Part shown: one piece after another, positions 29,568 to 39,580 of the stretch
Layout of the letters: every line of letters starts with the position of its first letter
Numbering within the stretch: the stretch's first letter is position 1
Assembly (NCBI RefSeq): GCF_006494375.1
Contig: NZ_VHIZ01000017.1
Span: forward strand, 205,278 to 269,277
DNA length: 64,000 nucleotides
Origin: Pantoea anthophila
GTDB taxonomy: Bacteria > Pseudomonadota > Gammaproteobacteria > Enterobacterales > Enterobacteriaceae
Direction of reading: 5' to 3'
Program-made: the position numbers and the translations under genes
Notes under the pieces: model-generated
What the model saw: only the letters and a program-made list of their open reading frames with translations
What the model was told of the DNA's origin: nothing
Databases searched by the model: none

Positions 29568-30116
29568 ATGAGTAAAAAAACACCGCTAAGCCCGGATGAT
29601 GAGGCGCTGTTTCGCCAGTTAATGACGGGGACACGTCAGTTAAAACAGGACACCTATGTCCATAAAGCGCCGGTAAAAACCCGCGAGATTCCGGTAAAAC
29701 GTCTGCTTTCCGAGCAGGCGGACAACAGCCATTACTTTTCGGATGAGTTTCAGCCCCTGCTCTCGACCGAAGGGGCTACCCGTTACGTGCGCGCCGATGT
29801 CAGCCATTTTGAGCTGAAAAAACTGCGCCGGGGTGACTATACCCCGGAGATTTTTCTCGACCTGCACGGCTTAACGCAGATGCAGGCCAAGCAGGAGCTG
29901 GGCGCACTGATCGCCGCCTGCCGCCGTGAACATCTGTTCTGCGCCAGCGTCATGACCGGACATGGAAAACATATTCTGAAGCAGCAGACGCCGCTGTGGC
30001 TGGCCCAGCATCCGTGGGTCATGGCGTTTCATCAGGCGCCGAAAATGTTCGGCGGTGATGCTGCGCTGCTGGTGCTGATTGAGATTGAGGAGTGGCAACC
30101 GCCTGAGTTGCCCTGA
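29568..30116 (+). CDS. smrB: SmrB, collision-sensing ribosome-rescue endonuclease
   Basis: 182 aa. The C-terminal Smr domain has [16 protein letters not shown] and the glycine-rich [13 protein letters not shown]. In E. coli SmrB cuts mRNA between collided ribosomes, feeding tmRNA rescue. The N-terminal stretch (about 1-90) is the ribosome-contacting extension. It is convergent with sixA and divergent from prmB. Confidence 0.94.
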   Translation: MSKKTPLSPDDEALFRQLMTGTRQLKQDTYVHKAPVKTREIPVKRLLSEQADNSHYFSDEFQPLLSTEGATRYVRADVSHFELKKLRRGDYTPEIFLDLHGLTQMQAKQELGALIAACRREHLFCASVMTGHGKHILKQQTPLWLAQHPWVMAFHQAPKMFGGDAALLVLIEIEEWQPPELP

Positions 30117-30144
30117 CAGGGCCGGTGTCATCGGCCCCTCGTCG

Positions 30145-30627
30145 TCAGATGGCTTTCGCCAGCTTCTTCGGACTGACCTGCCACAGCAGTTTACCGGCAC
30201 TCTCTGCCGGATCGAACTCGACGCAGGCAATGGCGGAAGTGGCAAACATCGGTGGAGTTTCCTGCGGGCAGAGTTCGGAAACCAGGTAGCCCACCAGAGG
30301 CAGATGGGAGATGACCAGCGCCGATTTCACCCCTTCGTTCGCCAGCGCCTGCAGATAGCAGCCGACCAGACCCGGATCGCCACCCGGCGTTAACTCCGGT
30401 AATACGTCCTGGCCTTCCGGCAGGGGATAGGCTTCACGCACGGTAGCGAGCGTCTGCTGCGCGCGTAAATAGGGACTGACCAGGACACGCTCGATGTCCG
30501 GCGTCTGGCTGTTAAGCCAGTGGGCCATCTGACGCGATTCATCACAGCCACATAAGGTTAAAGGCCTGACTGAATCACTTGCTGCTTCCAGAGCCGCATC
30601 GCCGTGACGCATGATAAAAACTTGCAT
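30145..30627 (-). CDS. sixA: SixA, phosphohistidine phosphatase
   Basis: 160 aa of the histidine phosphatase branch, with the catalytic RHG at residues 7-9 (MQVFIMRHGD) and a second catalytic His in LVISHLPLVGYL. It dephosphorylates histidine on proteins, including ArcB and the nitrogen PTS protein NPr. The 200 bp between sixA and fadJ holds only a GC hairpin near 30770-30792 with no gene I can support. Confidence 0.95.
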   Translation of the reverse strand: MQVFIMRHGDAALEAASDSVRPLTLCGCDESRQMAHWLNSQTPDIERVLVSPYLRAQQTLATVREAYPLPEGQDVLPELTPGGDPGLVGCYLQALANEGVKSALVISHLPLVGYLVSELCPQETPPMFATSAIACVEFDPAESAGKLLWQVSPKKLAKAI

Positions 30628-30827
30628 AAAGCACCGCTGTTGTTTGTCGAGATCGCCCGACGCGACGCGTCAGACTCTTCACTCTGCGAATGAACGCTGT
30701 GTTTTACCCTAATGGCTTCAGTATAGTCAACCGGTTGTTTATTAAATAAGCACTTCTCAGATTCATGCTGCGCCGCACACGCGGGCGGCGCTTTTCTAAC
30801 CCGCTGAATCGGAGCCGTTATTCCATT

Positions 30828-32948
30828 TCACAGAGAAATGTAAAATTTCGTCTGTTCCGCAGCCGCCTGAATCAGCGCCTCACAGGGGGCAAATCGTTCA
30901 CCGTGCTGCTGCGCGAGACGGTTCAGCCGGCTGACCATTTCCGCCGCGCCCAGTTTATCCATGTAGTGGAACGGCCCGCCCAGGAAAGGCGGAAAGCCGA
31001 TGCCAAACACCGCCCCCACATCGCCGTCACGGGCGCTGCGAATTACCTGCTCATCGAGACAACGGGCGGCCTCATTCAGCATCATCATCACACAGCGTTC
31101 TGCAATCTGTGCCCCACTCTGCCGGGCCTGCGGCGTGACCTTCAGCAGGCTGTAAAGCGAGGCGTCCGGTTTTTTACGCTGCCAGCGCGGCAGGTCATAA
31201 CGATAGAAGCCCCGGCCATTTTTACGGCCCTTACGGCCATCCCTGATCACCGCATCAAACGCGGCGGGTGCGGCAAAGCGTTCACCATAAGCCTGATGCA
31301 GGATGGGGCTGATTTTGCTGCCGACATCAATGCCCACCTCATCGAGCAGCTGAAGCGGACCAACCGGAAAACCAGACTTCACCAGCGCCCGATCGATGTG
31401 CTCAATCGGCTCCCCCTCCAGCAGGCAACGCATCGCTTCATTTATATAGGGGGTCAGGATGCGGTTGACATAGAAACCCGGCTTGTCTGCGACGACGATC
31501 GGCGTCTTACCCTGACTGCGCGCCAGTGCCACAACGGTAACCAGCGTCGTGGCCGAAGTATTCAGATGCGGGATCACCTCCACCAGCGGCATTTTTTCCA
31601 CCGGACTGAAATAGTGCAGCCCGATAACATTCTCAGGACGCTGCGCCCCGGCGGCGATATCCGCAATCGGCAGTGATGAGGTGTTGGAAGCAAACAGGGT
31701 ATGCGGCTGACAGTGTGCCTCAACGTCGTGCACCATCTGCTGCTTCAGGGCAAGATCTTCGAACACCGCTTCGATCACCACGTCGCGCTGCGAGAATCCC
31801 TGATAATCGATGCCGCCTGTGATGCGCGCCATCTGCTGCTGACGCGCTGCCGGGGTCAGCTGACGACGCCGGACCTTTTTGCTGAGCAGGTCCCAGCTGG
31901 TTTTTAATGCATGGCTGACGCCTTCCAGGCTGATATCTTTGATGCGCACCGGCAACCCGGCGTTGATCGCGGTGACGCTGGCAATGCCGCCGCCCATCAG
32001 CCCGCCGCCCAGCACCGCAACACGCTTCACGGTCGCGGGTTCAGCTTCACCGCCCCGCTCTTTTTTCATCGCCGTGGTGGCAAAGAAGAGTCCGCGCAGC
32101 GCAACGGACTCCGGCGTCATCGCCAGTTCGCCAAAGGCGCGCGCCTCCGCATCATGGCCGGCGCGGCTGCCCTGCTCCAGCCCGATGCGCACCACCTCAA
32201 TCAGCCGTCTGGCGGCCGGATAGTTATCCTGCGTTTTCGCCGCGGTCTGCCGTGTCGCCAGCGCAAACAACGCCTGGCGGGCGACCGGGCCATGCAGCAG
32301 CCGATCGCGCAGCGGCAGAACGCGTCCGCTGACCTTACCCTTTTTAACCCGCGCAATCGCGGTCTCCAGCAGGATCGGGCGGGGAACCGCATCATCGACG
32401 ACGCCGAGCTTTCGCGCCTGCTTCGCGCGCAGACTTTTGCCGGTCAGCATCAGCGGCAGCGCCTGCTGAACGCCGATTAAACGCGGCAGCCGCTGCGTCC
32501 CGCCAGAGCCAGGCAGCAGGCCGAGCTGTATCTCCGGCAAGCCGAGGCGGGTTTTATCATCCAGCGAGCAGATGCGCGCATCGCAGGCCAGCGCCAGTTC
32601 CAGTCCACCGCCCAGGCAGGCCCCGTGAATGGCCGCCACCACCGGAAAAGGCAGCGCGTCGATCATTGCCATCACTTCCTGGCCCTGCTTCGCCAGCGCT
32701 TCAGCTTCCTGCGCACTCTGGCAGCGGTCAATCATGCTGATGTCCGCGCCCGCGATAAAATTGTCCGTTTTGCCGGAGATCAGGACCAGTCCCGCCAGCT
32801 GCGGATCGCGTCGCGCTTCCGCAATGATGGCGGCAATCTGGCCAGCAAATTCCGCTTTCAGGGTGTTCATCTTCTCGCCAGGGACATCAATCGTGATAAT
32901 GCCGACGTGATCCTGTCGCATCGTCAGCTGAAAGGCATTCTGCTCCAT
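30828..32948 (-). CDS. fadJ: FadJ, fatty-acid oxidation complex alpha subunit
   Basis: 706 aa. The N-terminal enoyl-CoA hydratase (crotonase) domain contains [20 protein letters not shown]; the C-terminal 3-hydroxyacyl-CoA dehydrogenase domain starts with [19 protein letters not shown] and has the SSLPIADIA and [14 protein letters not shown] motifs. It performs hydration and oxidation in anaerobic-type beta-oxidation, with FadI. Its start overlaps the fadI stop as TAATG. Confidence 0.97.
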   Translation of the reverse strand: MEQNAFQLTMRQDHVGIITIDVPGEKMNTLKAEFAGQIAAIIAEARRDPQLAGLVLISGKTDNFIAGADISMIDRCQSAQEAEALAKQGQEVMAMIDALPFPVVAAIHGACLGGGLELALACDARICSLDDKTRLGLPEIQLGLLPGSGGTQRLPRLIGVQQALPLMLTGKSLRAKQARKLGVVDDAVPRPILLETAIARVKKGKVSGRVLPLRDRLLHGPVARQALFALATRQTAAKTQDNYPAARRLIEVVRIGLEQGSRAGHDAEARAFGELAMTPESVALRGLFFATTAMKKERGGEAEPATVKRVAVLGGGLMGGGIASVTAINAGLPVRIKDISLEGVSHALKTSWDLLSKKVRRRQLTPAARQQQMARITGGIDYQGFSQRDVVIEAVFEDLALKQQMVHDVEAHCQPHTLFASNTSSLPIADIAAGAQRPENVIGLHYFSPVEKMPLVEVIPHLNTSATTLVTVVALARSQGKTPIVVADKPGFYVNRILTPYINEAMRCLLEGEPIEHIDRALVKSGFPVGPLQLLDEVGIDVGSKISPILHQAYGERFAAPAAFDAVIRDGRKGRKNGRGFYRYDLPRWQRKKPDASLYSLLKVTPQARQSGAQIAERCVMMMLNEAARCLDEQVIRSARDGDVGAVFGIGFPPFLGGPFHYMDKLGAAEMVSRLNRLAQQHGERFAPCEALIQAAAEQTKFYISL

Positions 32949-34258
32949 TATTCGGCCTCCAGAACCATTGCCGCACCCAGACCACCCGCCGCGCAGGCGG
33001 TGACCAGTCCCAGCCCGCCACCACGGCGGCGCAGTTCATTAAGCGTCTGGGTAATCATACGCGCGCCCGTGGCGGCAAAAGGATGGCCATAGGCGATGGA
33101 ACCGCCCAGCACGTTAAAACGCTCTTCGTTGACCTCGCCCAGCGCATGCGGCCGGTTCAGCACCTCACGGGCGAAACGCTCGTCACGAAACAGCTGCAGA
33201 TTGCTCAGCGTCTGGGCCGCGAACGCCTCATGCATATCTATCAGCGTCAGATCGGCCAGGCTCACCCCGGCACGATCCAGCGCCAGCGGCGAAGCATGGG
33301 CTGGCCCCAGCAGCATGTCCTGCTGGACATCAATGGCGGTAAACGCGTAGCTGCGCAGGTAGCCCAGCGGCGTGACGCCCAGTTCCCTGGCGCGCCCTTC
33401 CCGCATCAGAATGACGGCTGCCGCGCCATCCGTCAGCGGCGTGCTGTTGGCGGCGGTAACGCTGCCGTGCTGGCGGTCAAAGGCGGGACGCAGTCGGGCG
33501 TAATCCTCTGCTTTAGCGTTCATCCGCACGTTATTGTCCTGATCGATTGCGGTTTTCCATGGCGGTACAAAGGCTGCCATGACTTCCTGTTTCAGTACCC
33601 CGGATTGCCAGGCTCTGGCGGCATGCTGATGGGAACGGAGCGCCAGCGCATCCTGAGCCTCACGGGTGATACCGTAGCTTTTCGCCATCTGCTCGGCCGT
33701 GTCCCCCATCCGCAGGCCAGTCGAGTACTCCGCCACCGCAGGCGGCACCGGCAGAAGGTCGCGCGGACGCAGCCGTTTAAGGATATGCAGTTTCTGCCCC
33801 AGGCTGCGGGCCTTGTTGAGATCCACCAGCGCGCGGGCCAGCGTTTTAGTGACCCCAATCGGCAGCACTGACGTTGAGTCTGCCCCGCCGGCAATAGCGG
33901 CAGAAACCGTACCCGCCATCAGGCTCTCTGCCACATTCGCCACCGCCTGAAAACTGGTGGCGCAGGCACGGCTGACGCTGTAGGCGTCGGTATTCACATT
34001 CAGCCCGCTGCTTAAGACAATTTCACGCGCAATGTTTGGCGCTTCCGGCATCTGTACCACCTGACCAAATACCAGCAGCTCAATCACGTCTGCCGGTAAC
34101 TCACTGCGCACCATTAATTCGCTGACCACCATCCGTCCCAGCTCGATGGCGGGAATGCCATGAAAGCCGGTCGCCTGGCGTAAGAAAGGGGTTCGTAACC
34201 CGTGGGTAATTGCGATGCGTTCGCCATCACGCGTCAGCAGCGGCTGCGCTTTGCTCAT
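32948..34258 (-). CDS. fadI: FadI, 3-ketoacyl-CoA thiolase
   Basis: 436 aa from ATG 34258, the E. coli length; the longer frame upstream crosses the regulatory region. The acylated Cys99 lies in [16 protein letters not shown], and the C-terminal motifs are [20 protein letters not shown] and a CAAGGLG-type end. It cleaves 3-ketoacyl-CoA and is the beta subunit of the FadIJ complex. A FadR-like site lies 40 bp upstream. Confidence 0.97.
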   Translation of the reverse strand: MSKAQPLLTRDGERIAITHGLRTPFLRQATGFHGIPAIELGRMVVSELMVRSELPADVIELLVFGQVVQMPEAPNIAREIVLSSGLNVNTDAYSVSRACATSFQAVANVAESLMAGTVSAAIAGGADSTSVLPIGVTKTLARALVDLNKARSLGQKLHILKRLRPRDLLPVPPAVAEYSTGLRMGDTAEQMAKSYGITREAQDALALRSHQHAARAWQSGVLKQEVMAAFVPPWKTAIDQDNNVRMNAKAEDYARLRPAFDRQHGSVTAANSTPLTDGAAAVILMREGRARELGVTPLGYLRSYAFTAIDVQQDMLLGPAHASPLALDRAGVSLADLTLIDMHEAFAAQTLSNLQLFRDERFAREVLNRPHALGEVNEERFNVLGGSIAYGHPFAATGARMITQTLNELRRRGGGLGLVTACAAGGLGAAMVLEAE

Positions 34259-34297
34259 TGTTCTCACCTGTAGCCGGGACTGTGGCATCATTGCCTG

Positions 34298-34314
34298 AAG
34301 AGGTCTGACCTGAT
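34298..34314. promoter_or_regulatory. FadR-like operator upstream of fadI
   Basis: AAGAGGTCTGACCTGAT contains the central GGTCNGACC of the FadR consensus. It lies 40-56 bp upstream of the fadI start, suitable for FadR repression of fadIJ in the absence of long-chain acyl-CoA. Confidence 0.7.
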
Positions 34315-34384
34315 CAGTGTTAACCACAAGCGGGTGAGCCGCCAATAGCAGAAAGGAAAAAGTGCGAAGGGAAACACGAAATTG

Positions 34385-34408
34385 AAAAACGCCGCGCTGA
34401 GGCGGCGT
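34385..34408 (-). terminator. Terminator after yfcZ
   Basis: Minus-strand stem ACGCCGC (34408-34402) with GCGGCGT (34395-34389), 6-base loop, then TTTT (34388-34385). It separates yfcZ from the fadIJ promoter region. Confidence 0.75.
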
Positions 34409-34416
34409 AAGAGGCG

Positions 34417-34713
34417 CTAACGCAGGCCGAGCTGGAAAATCAGGGTTTCAGCCTGGCAGCTGAAGGTGAAATCGATATCCAGCTGCACGCCCTGATCGAC
34501 ATCGCTGAACCGGACGTCAATCACACAGGGTTCCGATTCCACCTGACGGGCACGCTCAGTCAGCCGGGCGGCTTTGGCTTCCGCATCCTGTCGCTGCGGG
34601 AACCACTCTGACCAGCTGGCGGTGCAGTCGGTATTATCCATTACGGTGCCGACATCAACGCAGCAGCAGGCAGCGGTTTCGGTCGCACTGCATTTTTTAA
34701 TGGCATCAGTCAT
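34417..34713 (-). CDS. yfcZ: YfcZ/YiiS family protein (DUF406)
   Basis: 98 aa. It resembles E. coli Yfc[21 protein letters not shown], a Cys-containing N-terminal segment, and a conserved end [20 protein letters not shown]. The function is unknown. It lies between fadI and fadL as in E. coli. Confidence 0.92.
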   Translation of the reverse strand: MTDAIKKCSATETAACCCVDVGTVMDNTDCTASWSEWFPQRQDAEAKAARLTERARQVESEPCVIDVRFSDVDQGVQLDIDFTFSCQAETLIFQLGLR

Positions 34714-34946
34714 CTTTATCTCCTGCCCCGGCTTCGGGTGAGTTAAGCGATTTTATGGCCGGAATTTTACCCGCTTGCGATAAGATGCGCCACGCGACTG
34801 TGGCTAAGTGACGAATATCACAATAAAAATTGATCCAGAACAAACTGGAATCGGTATGCTGTCTTCATCAGGGTGCTTTTTGTTATGCAGATCGAATTTT
34901 AAGCGATCAACTCTGAAATATTTTAAAAACAATATTGCAACTTGCA

Positions 34947-34987
34947 CACAGGTCGGACCTATACTCTCCGCACTGGTCTGATATGTG
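34947..34987 (+). promoter_or_regulatory. Two FadR-like operators in the fadL leader
   Basis: CACAGGTCGGACCTATA (34947-34963) and CACTGGTCTGATATGTG (34971-34987) both match the FadR consensus core, with centres 24 bp apart. E. coli fadL has the same paired arrangement. They lie in the 358-bp yfcZ-fadL gap, about 85-125 bp before the fadL start. Nothing else in that AT-rich gap looks like a gene. Confidence 0.75.
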
Positions 34988-35071
34988 CGTTTACCGTCAG
35001 TCCCTACAATCCGCCGTCCTTTGTTACGCGACGTTATAGCGTTAAATAATAATTCACATGAGGTTGTGGTC

Positions 35072-36355
35072 ATGAACCATAAGAACCTGTTCGCAAAGTC
35101 AGCCGTGGCGGCTGCAGTGGCGCTTGTCTCTTCACACGTTTACGCAGCTGGGTTTCAGTTAAATGAGTTCTCTACGATTGGTTTAGGTCGCGCCTACTCA
35201 GGCGAAGGGGCAATGGGCGATACGGCGGCATCCGCCAGCCGTAACCCGGCAACGATGGCGTTAATGGATCGCCCGGAATTTTCCATCGGTGCGGTTTATA
35301 TTGATCCGGATGTGGATATCACGGGCCGCAGTCCGACGGGCCGCAGCCTGGATGCCAGCAACATCGCCCCGAATCAGTGGATACCCAATATTCATTACGT
35401 TCAGCCCATCAACGATCAGTGGTGGATTGGCGCATCGGCAACCTCTAACTATGGCTTAGCAACAGAGTTTAATAATGGTTACACCGCTGGCGGCTACGGC
35501 GGTAAAACGGACCTGATGACCGGCAACTTAAACCTCAGCACCGCTTACCGGTTCAATGAGCACTTCAGCGTGGGCGTCGGTTTTGATGCGGTTTATGCCA
35601 AAGCGAAAATTGAACGCTATGCCGGTGAATCAGGCGCGAGACTGGGCGTACCGGCTGATACGCAGGTTGCCCATCTGAAAGGCGACGAGTGGGGCTACGG
35701 CTGGAATGCCGGTATCCTGTATGAAGTGGATGAAAATAACCGCTTCGGCTTCAGCTATCGTTCAGAGGTGAAGATCGACTTTGATGGCGATTACAAAAGT
35801 AATCTGCCCTCCCGTCTGAATGCGGTCAACAACCCGGAAGTGTCAGGCGTGCCTTTTGGTACCAACGGCACGACGGTTCCGGGCGCGTTAACCCTGAATC
35901 TGCCGGAGATGTGGGAAGTGTCGGGCTGGCATAAAGTGGCTCCGCAGTGGGCGGTTCACTACAGCATGGCCTACACCAGCTGGAGTCAGTTCCAGGAGCT
36001 GAAAGCCACCGGTTCTCAGGGCCAGACGCTGTTCTATAAAGATGAAAGCTTCCACGATGCCTACCGTATCGCGCTGGGCACCACCTATTTCTACGACAGC
36101 AACTGGACGTTCCGCACCGGTATCGCATTTGATGACAGCCCGGTGCCAGCCGATAAACGCTCTATCTCCATCCCGGATCAGGATCGTTTGTGGCTGAGTG
36201 CAGGTACGTCGTACGCCTTCAATGATAACGCCTCGGTCGATCTGGGCATCTCCTATATGCACGGACAGAAAGTGACGGTGAAAGAAGGTCCTTATACCTT
36301 TAACTCAGAAGGCAAGGCCTGGCTTTACGGCGCGAACTTTAACTACAAGTTCTGA
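35072..36355 (+). CDS. fadL: FadL, outer-membrane long-chain fatty-acid channel
   Basis: 427 aa from ATG 35072 (GAGG upstream). The signal peptide ends at [13 protein letters not shown], and the N-terminal plug begins [19 protein letters not shown], including the NPA-like SRNPATMAL typical of FadL. It then forms a 14-strand barrel ending NFNYKF with the terminal aromatic of outer-membrane proteins. It takes up long-chain fatty acids for FadD/FadIJ. Confidence 0.96.
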   Translation: MNHKNLFAKSAVAAAVALVSSHVYAAGFQLNEFSTIGLGRAYSGEGAMGDTAASASRNPATMALMDRPEFSIGAVYIDPDVDITGRSPTGRSLDASNIAPNQWIPNIHYVQPINDQWWIGASATSNYGLATEFNNGYTAGGYGGKTDLMTGNLNLSTAYRFNEHFSVGVGFDAVYAKAKIERYAGESGARLGVPADTQVAHLKGDEWGYGWNAGILYEVDENNRFGFSYRSEVKIDFDGDYKSNLPSRLNAVNNPEVSGVPFGTNGTTVPGALTLNLPEMWEVSGWHKVAPQWAVHYSMAYTSWSQFQELKATGSQGQTLFYKDESFHDAYRIALGTTYFYDSNWTFRTGIAFDDSPVPADKRSISIPDQDRLWLSAGTSYAFNDNASVDLGISYMHGQKVTVKEGPYTFNSEGKAWLYGANFNYKF

Positions 36356-36373
36356 CCGGATAGCACAATTAAA

Positions 36374-36404
36374 AAGGGCGACTCAACTGAGTCGCCCTTT
36401 TTTG
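36374..36404. terminator. Bidirectional terminator between fadL and mlaA
   Basis: AAGGGCGACTCA (36374-36385) pairs perfectly with TGAGTCGCCCTT (36388-36399), with A-rich sequence before and T-run after. The genes on either side are convergent, so it can end both transcripts. Confidence 0.92.
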
Positions 36405-36448
36405 TCGCCCTGAATCGCATGCTGGCTCAGGGAGCCTGCGTCCTGCGT

Positions 36449-37213
36449 TTACTGCGCGTCGATATCCTTCAGGTCATCCTGAATCGCAGCGGCGTTTGGA
36501 TTCTCTTCCGGCTTGAGTTTGCCGCCACGCGCCAGGAAGTCGTGACGCTGGAAGTAGGCGTTACGGATAAAGGCGTACGGATCGCTCTGCTGCTTCAGGA
36601 TCGCATCGGAATCCAGCAGTTGCGCGCGGGTCTCAATCCCCTCCAGCGTCCACTTACCAATCGACATCGGCCAGGTCAGCCAGCCGAGGATCGGATAGAG
36701 GGTATCAACGTAGTCACCGCCATCCTGCCGTATAGTGAAGCTGCCGTAAGCCGGCAGCTCAACGTAAGGACCATAGCCGACACCATAGTGGCCCAGCGTG
36801 GTGCCGAAACGGTGCGGCTGTTCACGCGCCAGTTCCGGATTGGCTTTACCGGCGACGTCAATGAAACCACCCAGACCCAGCACACTGTTCAGGAAGAAAC
36901 GGGTGAAGTGGATACCCGCATCGCGTCCGTCACCGACCAGAATAGCGTTAACCATGCTGGCGGGCTCTTCCAGGTTGCCGAGGAAATTGCTCAGGCCGGT
37001 TCGTGCAGGCACCGGCACGTAGTCGCGCCAGGCGACAGCGACCGGACGCAGCACATAGGGATCCAGCACATTGTAGTTAAAGTTAAACATCGTGCGGTTA
37101 AAGCCTTCGAACGGATCGCTGCGCTGCGCAGGATCGCTATTTGCCGGCTTTGAACTGGCACAACCTACCAGAAGGACGCTGGCCACAGCCAGGCTGGTCA
37201 GGCGATAATTCAT
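36449..37213 (-). CDS. mlaA: MlaA (VacJ), outer-membrane lipoprotein
   Basis: 254 aa from ATG 37213. A lipoprotein signal peptide with lipobox LVGC is followed by the VacJ domain, with DPFEGFNRTMFNFNYNVLDP and LPAYGSFTIRQDGGDYVDTL. With OmpC/OmpF it removes mislocalised phospholipid from the outer leaflet and passes it to MlaC. The 37214-37362 gap upstream contains its promoter region but no recognised motif. Confidence 0.96.
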   Translation of the reverse strand: MNYRLTSLAVASVLLVGCASSKPANSDPAQRSDPFEGFNRTMFNFNYNVLDPYVLRPVAVAWRDYVPVPARTGLSNFLGNLEEPASMVNAILVGDGRDAGIHFTRFFLNSVLGLGGFIDVAGKANPELAREQPHRFGTTLGHYGVGYGPYVELPAYGSFTIRQDGGDYVDTLYPILGWLTWPMSIGKWTLEGIETRAQLLDSDAILKQQSDPYAFIRNAYFQRHDFLARGGKLKPEENPNAAAIQDDLKDIDAQ

Positions 37214-37362
37214 TCCAATCTCCCTGTGCGGATGAAAAAGGGCTACCCATCGTTCAGGCACAGCCCGGCGTCGAATCGGCTTACCCGATGAGCATAGCTG
37301 ACTTTATGCCAGAGGCAGCAGGCAATGGCACGCAGCGACCTGAACAGGATCGTTGATGACGT

Positions 37363-38574
37363 TCAGGGAAGCTGCTGATTAATCTCTACCGCGATCGGCT
37401 GATGACCATCCCAGGGCGTCACGGCGCTCTCACCCAGCCAGTCACCCGGCTGCGGGGTGGCGCTGCCGTCGCGGGAGATACGCACCCGAACCGCGACCTG
37501 ATGCTGCGCCGACAGCAGGCGATCCGGCATCATGGCATTGCTGTCATCCAGCGTCAGCGACAGCGGGAAGTGGCTCAGCGGGATGCGCTTCACCGCCACC
37601 GGCACCGGTGACGTCCCGTCAGAAACCGAAATATACAACACTCCGTCCTGCGGTAACATTTTTTCTGCCTGCGGGGTCAGCCGCACGGTCAGCGCCAGCT
37701 GACGGCTCTGCTCTCCGGCATCGCTTCTCGCCTGCTCAATGCTGCGGGCGATCATCGCGCGTCGTGAGTCACCGGCAGGCAGCACGTTCAGCAGGGCCTG
37801 CCAGGCCTCAATCGCCTGATCGTACTGCTGCTGGCCATAGGCGTTAAACGCCAGCAGGCCAAGCGTGCGCGGGTTTTGCGGCTCCGCTTTCAGCAGGGCG
37901 CGCAGCAGCAGTGACGCCTGACGGTTATCCTGCGGATCGGGAGAGCGCGTCAGCACCTCCGCATAATCCTGCTTCAGCGTCATATCGTTGGGTGAGAGCT
38001 GTAACGCATGCTCAAACGCCTGACTGGCAATATCAGCCTGATTCAGCACCATGCCAAGCCGCCCCAGCATGGTCCAGTCGGCCAGATTATCCGGTTCCGT
38101 TTGCAGGGCGGTACGCAATCCGAGCTCTAAACGTGCCAGCTCCTCCATGCTGAGCGGTCTGGCGCCGGGGTCCATCAGCCGCGCACGCAGCGCAGGGTAC
38201 GCCTGCTGCACCTGCATCCAGCCGGTGTACTGCGTCAGTCCACCGGTTTTCAGATAGGTTCCCAGCGACACCCCAATCAGCACGAGCAGGCCCGGCAGCA
38301 AAATCCAGCGGCTGCTGCTGTGGGAAGGGAGGCTCTGCGCCGGCGGAATATCGGCCAGCAGCGTCTGCTGTAACTCGCGCTCCATTACCGGGCGCTCAGC
38401 AACAACGCCCTGCTCTTCATCCTGTGCCAGCTCATCGATCCGCTGATGGTAAAAGCGCTGATTAAGGCGATCGCGGTCGCCCAGGCTGGCCTGACGCTGC
38501 CGCCAGCCCGCGGCCAGGAACAGCGTGCAGGCCGCCAGCAGTAACAGAAAAAGGGTAATCCAGAATGCACTCAT
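37363..38574 (-). CDS. ccmI: CcmI, cytochrome c maturation TPR protein
   Basis: 403 aa. Two membrane segments (FWITLFLLLLAACTLFLAA near the N-terminus and WILLPGLLVLIGVSLGTYL near 90-108) flank a cytosolic region, and the periplasmic C-terminal part has TPR repeats (AFEHALQLSPNDMTLKQDY, AIEAWQALLNVLPAGD). It holds apocytochrome for heme ligation with CcmF and CcmH. It is encoded apart from CcmH, whereas E. coli fuses the two. It overlaps ccmH by 4 bp. Confidence 0.92.
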   Translation of the reverse strand: MSAFWITLFLLLLAACTLFLAAGWRQRQASLGDRDRLNQRFYHQRIDELAQDEEQGVVAERPVMERELQQTLLADIPPAQSLPSHSSSRWILLPGLLVLIGVSLGTYLKTGGLTQYTGWMQVQQAYPALRARLMDPGARPLSMEELARLELGLRTALQTEPDNLADWTMLGRLGMVLNQADIASQAFEHALQLSPNDMTLKQDYAEVLTRSPDPQDNRQASLLLRALLKAEPQNPRTLGLLAFNAYGQQQYDQAIEAWQALLNVLPAGDSRRAMIARSIEQARSDAGEQSRQLALTVRLTPQAEKMLPQDGVLYISVSDGTSPVPVAVKRIPLSHFPLSLTLDDSNAMMPDRLLSAQHQVAVRVRISRDGSATPQPGDWLGESAVTPWDGHQPIAVEINQQLP

Positions 38575-39026
38575 GACGGCTTCCTGTCTGACTTCAGTAA
38601 GGCATCGAGACGCTGTTGCTCAGCGTCATCCAGCGCACTGTGGGTGTGACGCCGACGGCTGCGCAGAATAATCACCGCGCCACCCAGCAGCACAAACAGC
38701 GCCGGGCCAGCCCACAGGATCAGCGTTGACGGGGTCAGCGGTGGCGAATAAGAGACGAAGTTGCCGTAGCGCGCCACCATGTAATCAATGATCTGCTGGC
38801 GGCTCTGCCCCTGCTTCATCAGCTCATAAACTTTCAGCCGCATATCGGCGGCAATCATGGCATTCGAGTCGGCGATGCTGTTGTTCTGACATTTCGGACA
38901 GCGCAGTGATGCGGTGAGGTCACGGTATTGCGCCTCCTGAGCCGGAGAGTCAAATTGCAGTGTGTCGATGGTCGCCCACAGATTGATGCTGAACAGCAGG
39001 CCACAGATCAGTAACAGCGATCTCAT
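38571..39026 (-). CDS. ccmH: CcmH, apocytochrome c thiol reductase
   Basis: 151 aa from ATG 39026, which overlaps the dsbE stop by 4 bp. It has a signal peptide, then the redox motif LRCPKCQNNSIADSNA with the LRCxxC cysteines, and one C-terminal membrane anchor (LILWAGPALFVLLGGAVII). It reduces heme-binding CXXCH cysteines of apocytochrome c in the periplasm. It is the short, unfused form. Confidence 0.95.
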   Translation of the reverse strand: MRSLLLICGLLFSINLWATIDTLQFDSPAQEAQYRDLTASLRCPKCQNNSIADSNAMIAADMRLKVYELMKQGQSRQQIIDYMVARYGNFVSYSPPLTPSTLILWAGPALFVLLGGAVIILRSRRRHTHSALDDAEQQRLDALLKSDRKPS

Positions 39027-39580
39027 GATCCCGCCTCCGCACTGTATTTCATCCACAACGGTTTCACTTCCTGCTCCCAGACGCGCGCGTTGAGATCGCC
39101 GGCGTGGCGATAGCGGATAATCCCTTTACCGTCGATCAGAAAAGTTTCCGGTGCGCCATAGACGCCGAGGTCGAGTCCCAGCATGCCGCTGCCATCGTAG
39201 AGACTCAGGGCGTAGGGATTGCCCAGCGTGTTCAGCCAGTTAACCGCCTTATGGCGATTGTCTTTATAGTTCAGGCCGACCACCCGAATGCCCTGCTCCG
39301 CCAGCGTATTCAGATAGTGATGTTCGGCGCGGCAGGTCGGACACCAGGTTGCCCAGACGTTCAGCAGTATCGGCCTGCCATCGGTCAGCACGCGCTGGTC
39401 GTAGGTTTTGCCGGGCTGGTCGAGCGCTTCCAGCCGGAACAGCGGCACCGGTTTACCGATCAGCGCCGATTCAAGACGGGTCGGATCGTCGCCATCCGCA
39501 TTGCGGGTCAGCTGCCACAGCAGCGCCGCTGCCAGCAGCAGAAACAGCACCAGCGGGATAAACAGGATTTTCTTGTTCAT
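39023..39580 (-). CDS. dsbE: DsbE (CcmG), periplasmic thioredoxin of cytochrome c maturation
   Basis: 185 aa. An N-terminal membrane anchor (ILFIPLVLFLLLAAALLW) precedes a thioredoxin fold with active site WATWCPTCRAEH and the cis-proline GAPETFLIDG. It receives electrons from DsbD and reduces CcmH or apocytochrome c. It overlaps ccmF by 4 bp. Confidence 0.96.
   Translation of the reverse strand: MNKKILFIPLVLFLLLAAALLWQLTRNADGDDPTRLESALIGKPVPLFRLEALDQPGKTYDQRVLTDGRPILLNVWATWCPTCRAEHHYLNTLAEQGIRVVGLNYKDNRHKAVNWLNTLGNPYALSLYDGSGMLGLDLGVYGAPETFLIDGKGIIRYRHAGDLNARVWEQEVKPLWMKYSAEAGS

Noticed and set aside
30765..30795. GC-rich hairpin followed by TTTTCT on the plus strand
   Set aside because: No plus-strand gene ends near it and on the minus strand after fadJ it has no T-run.
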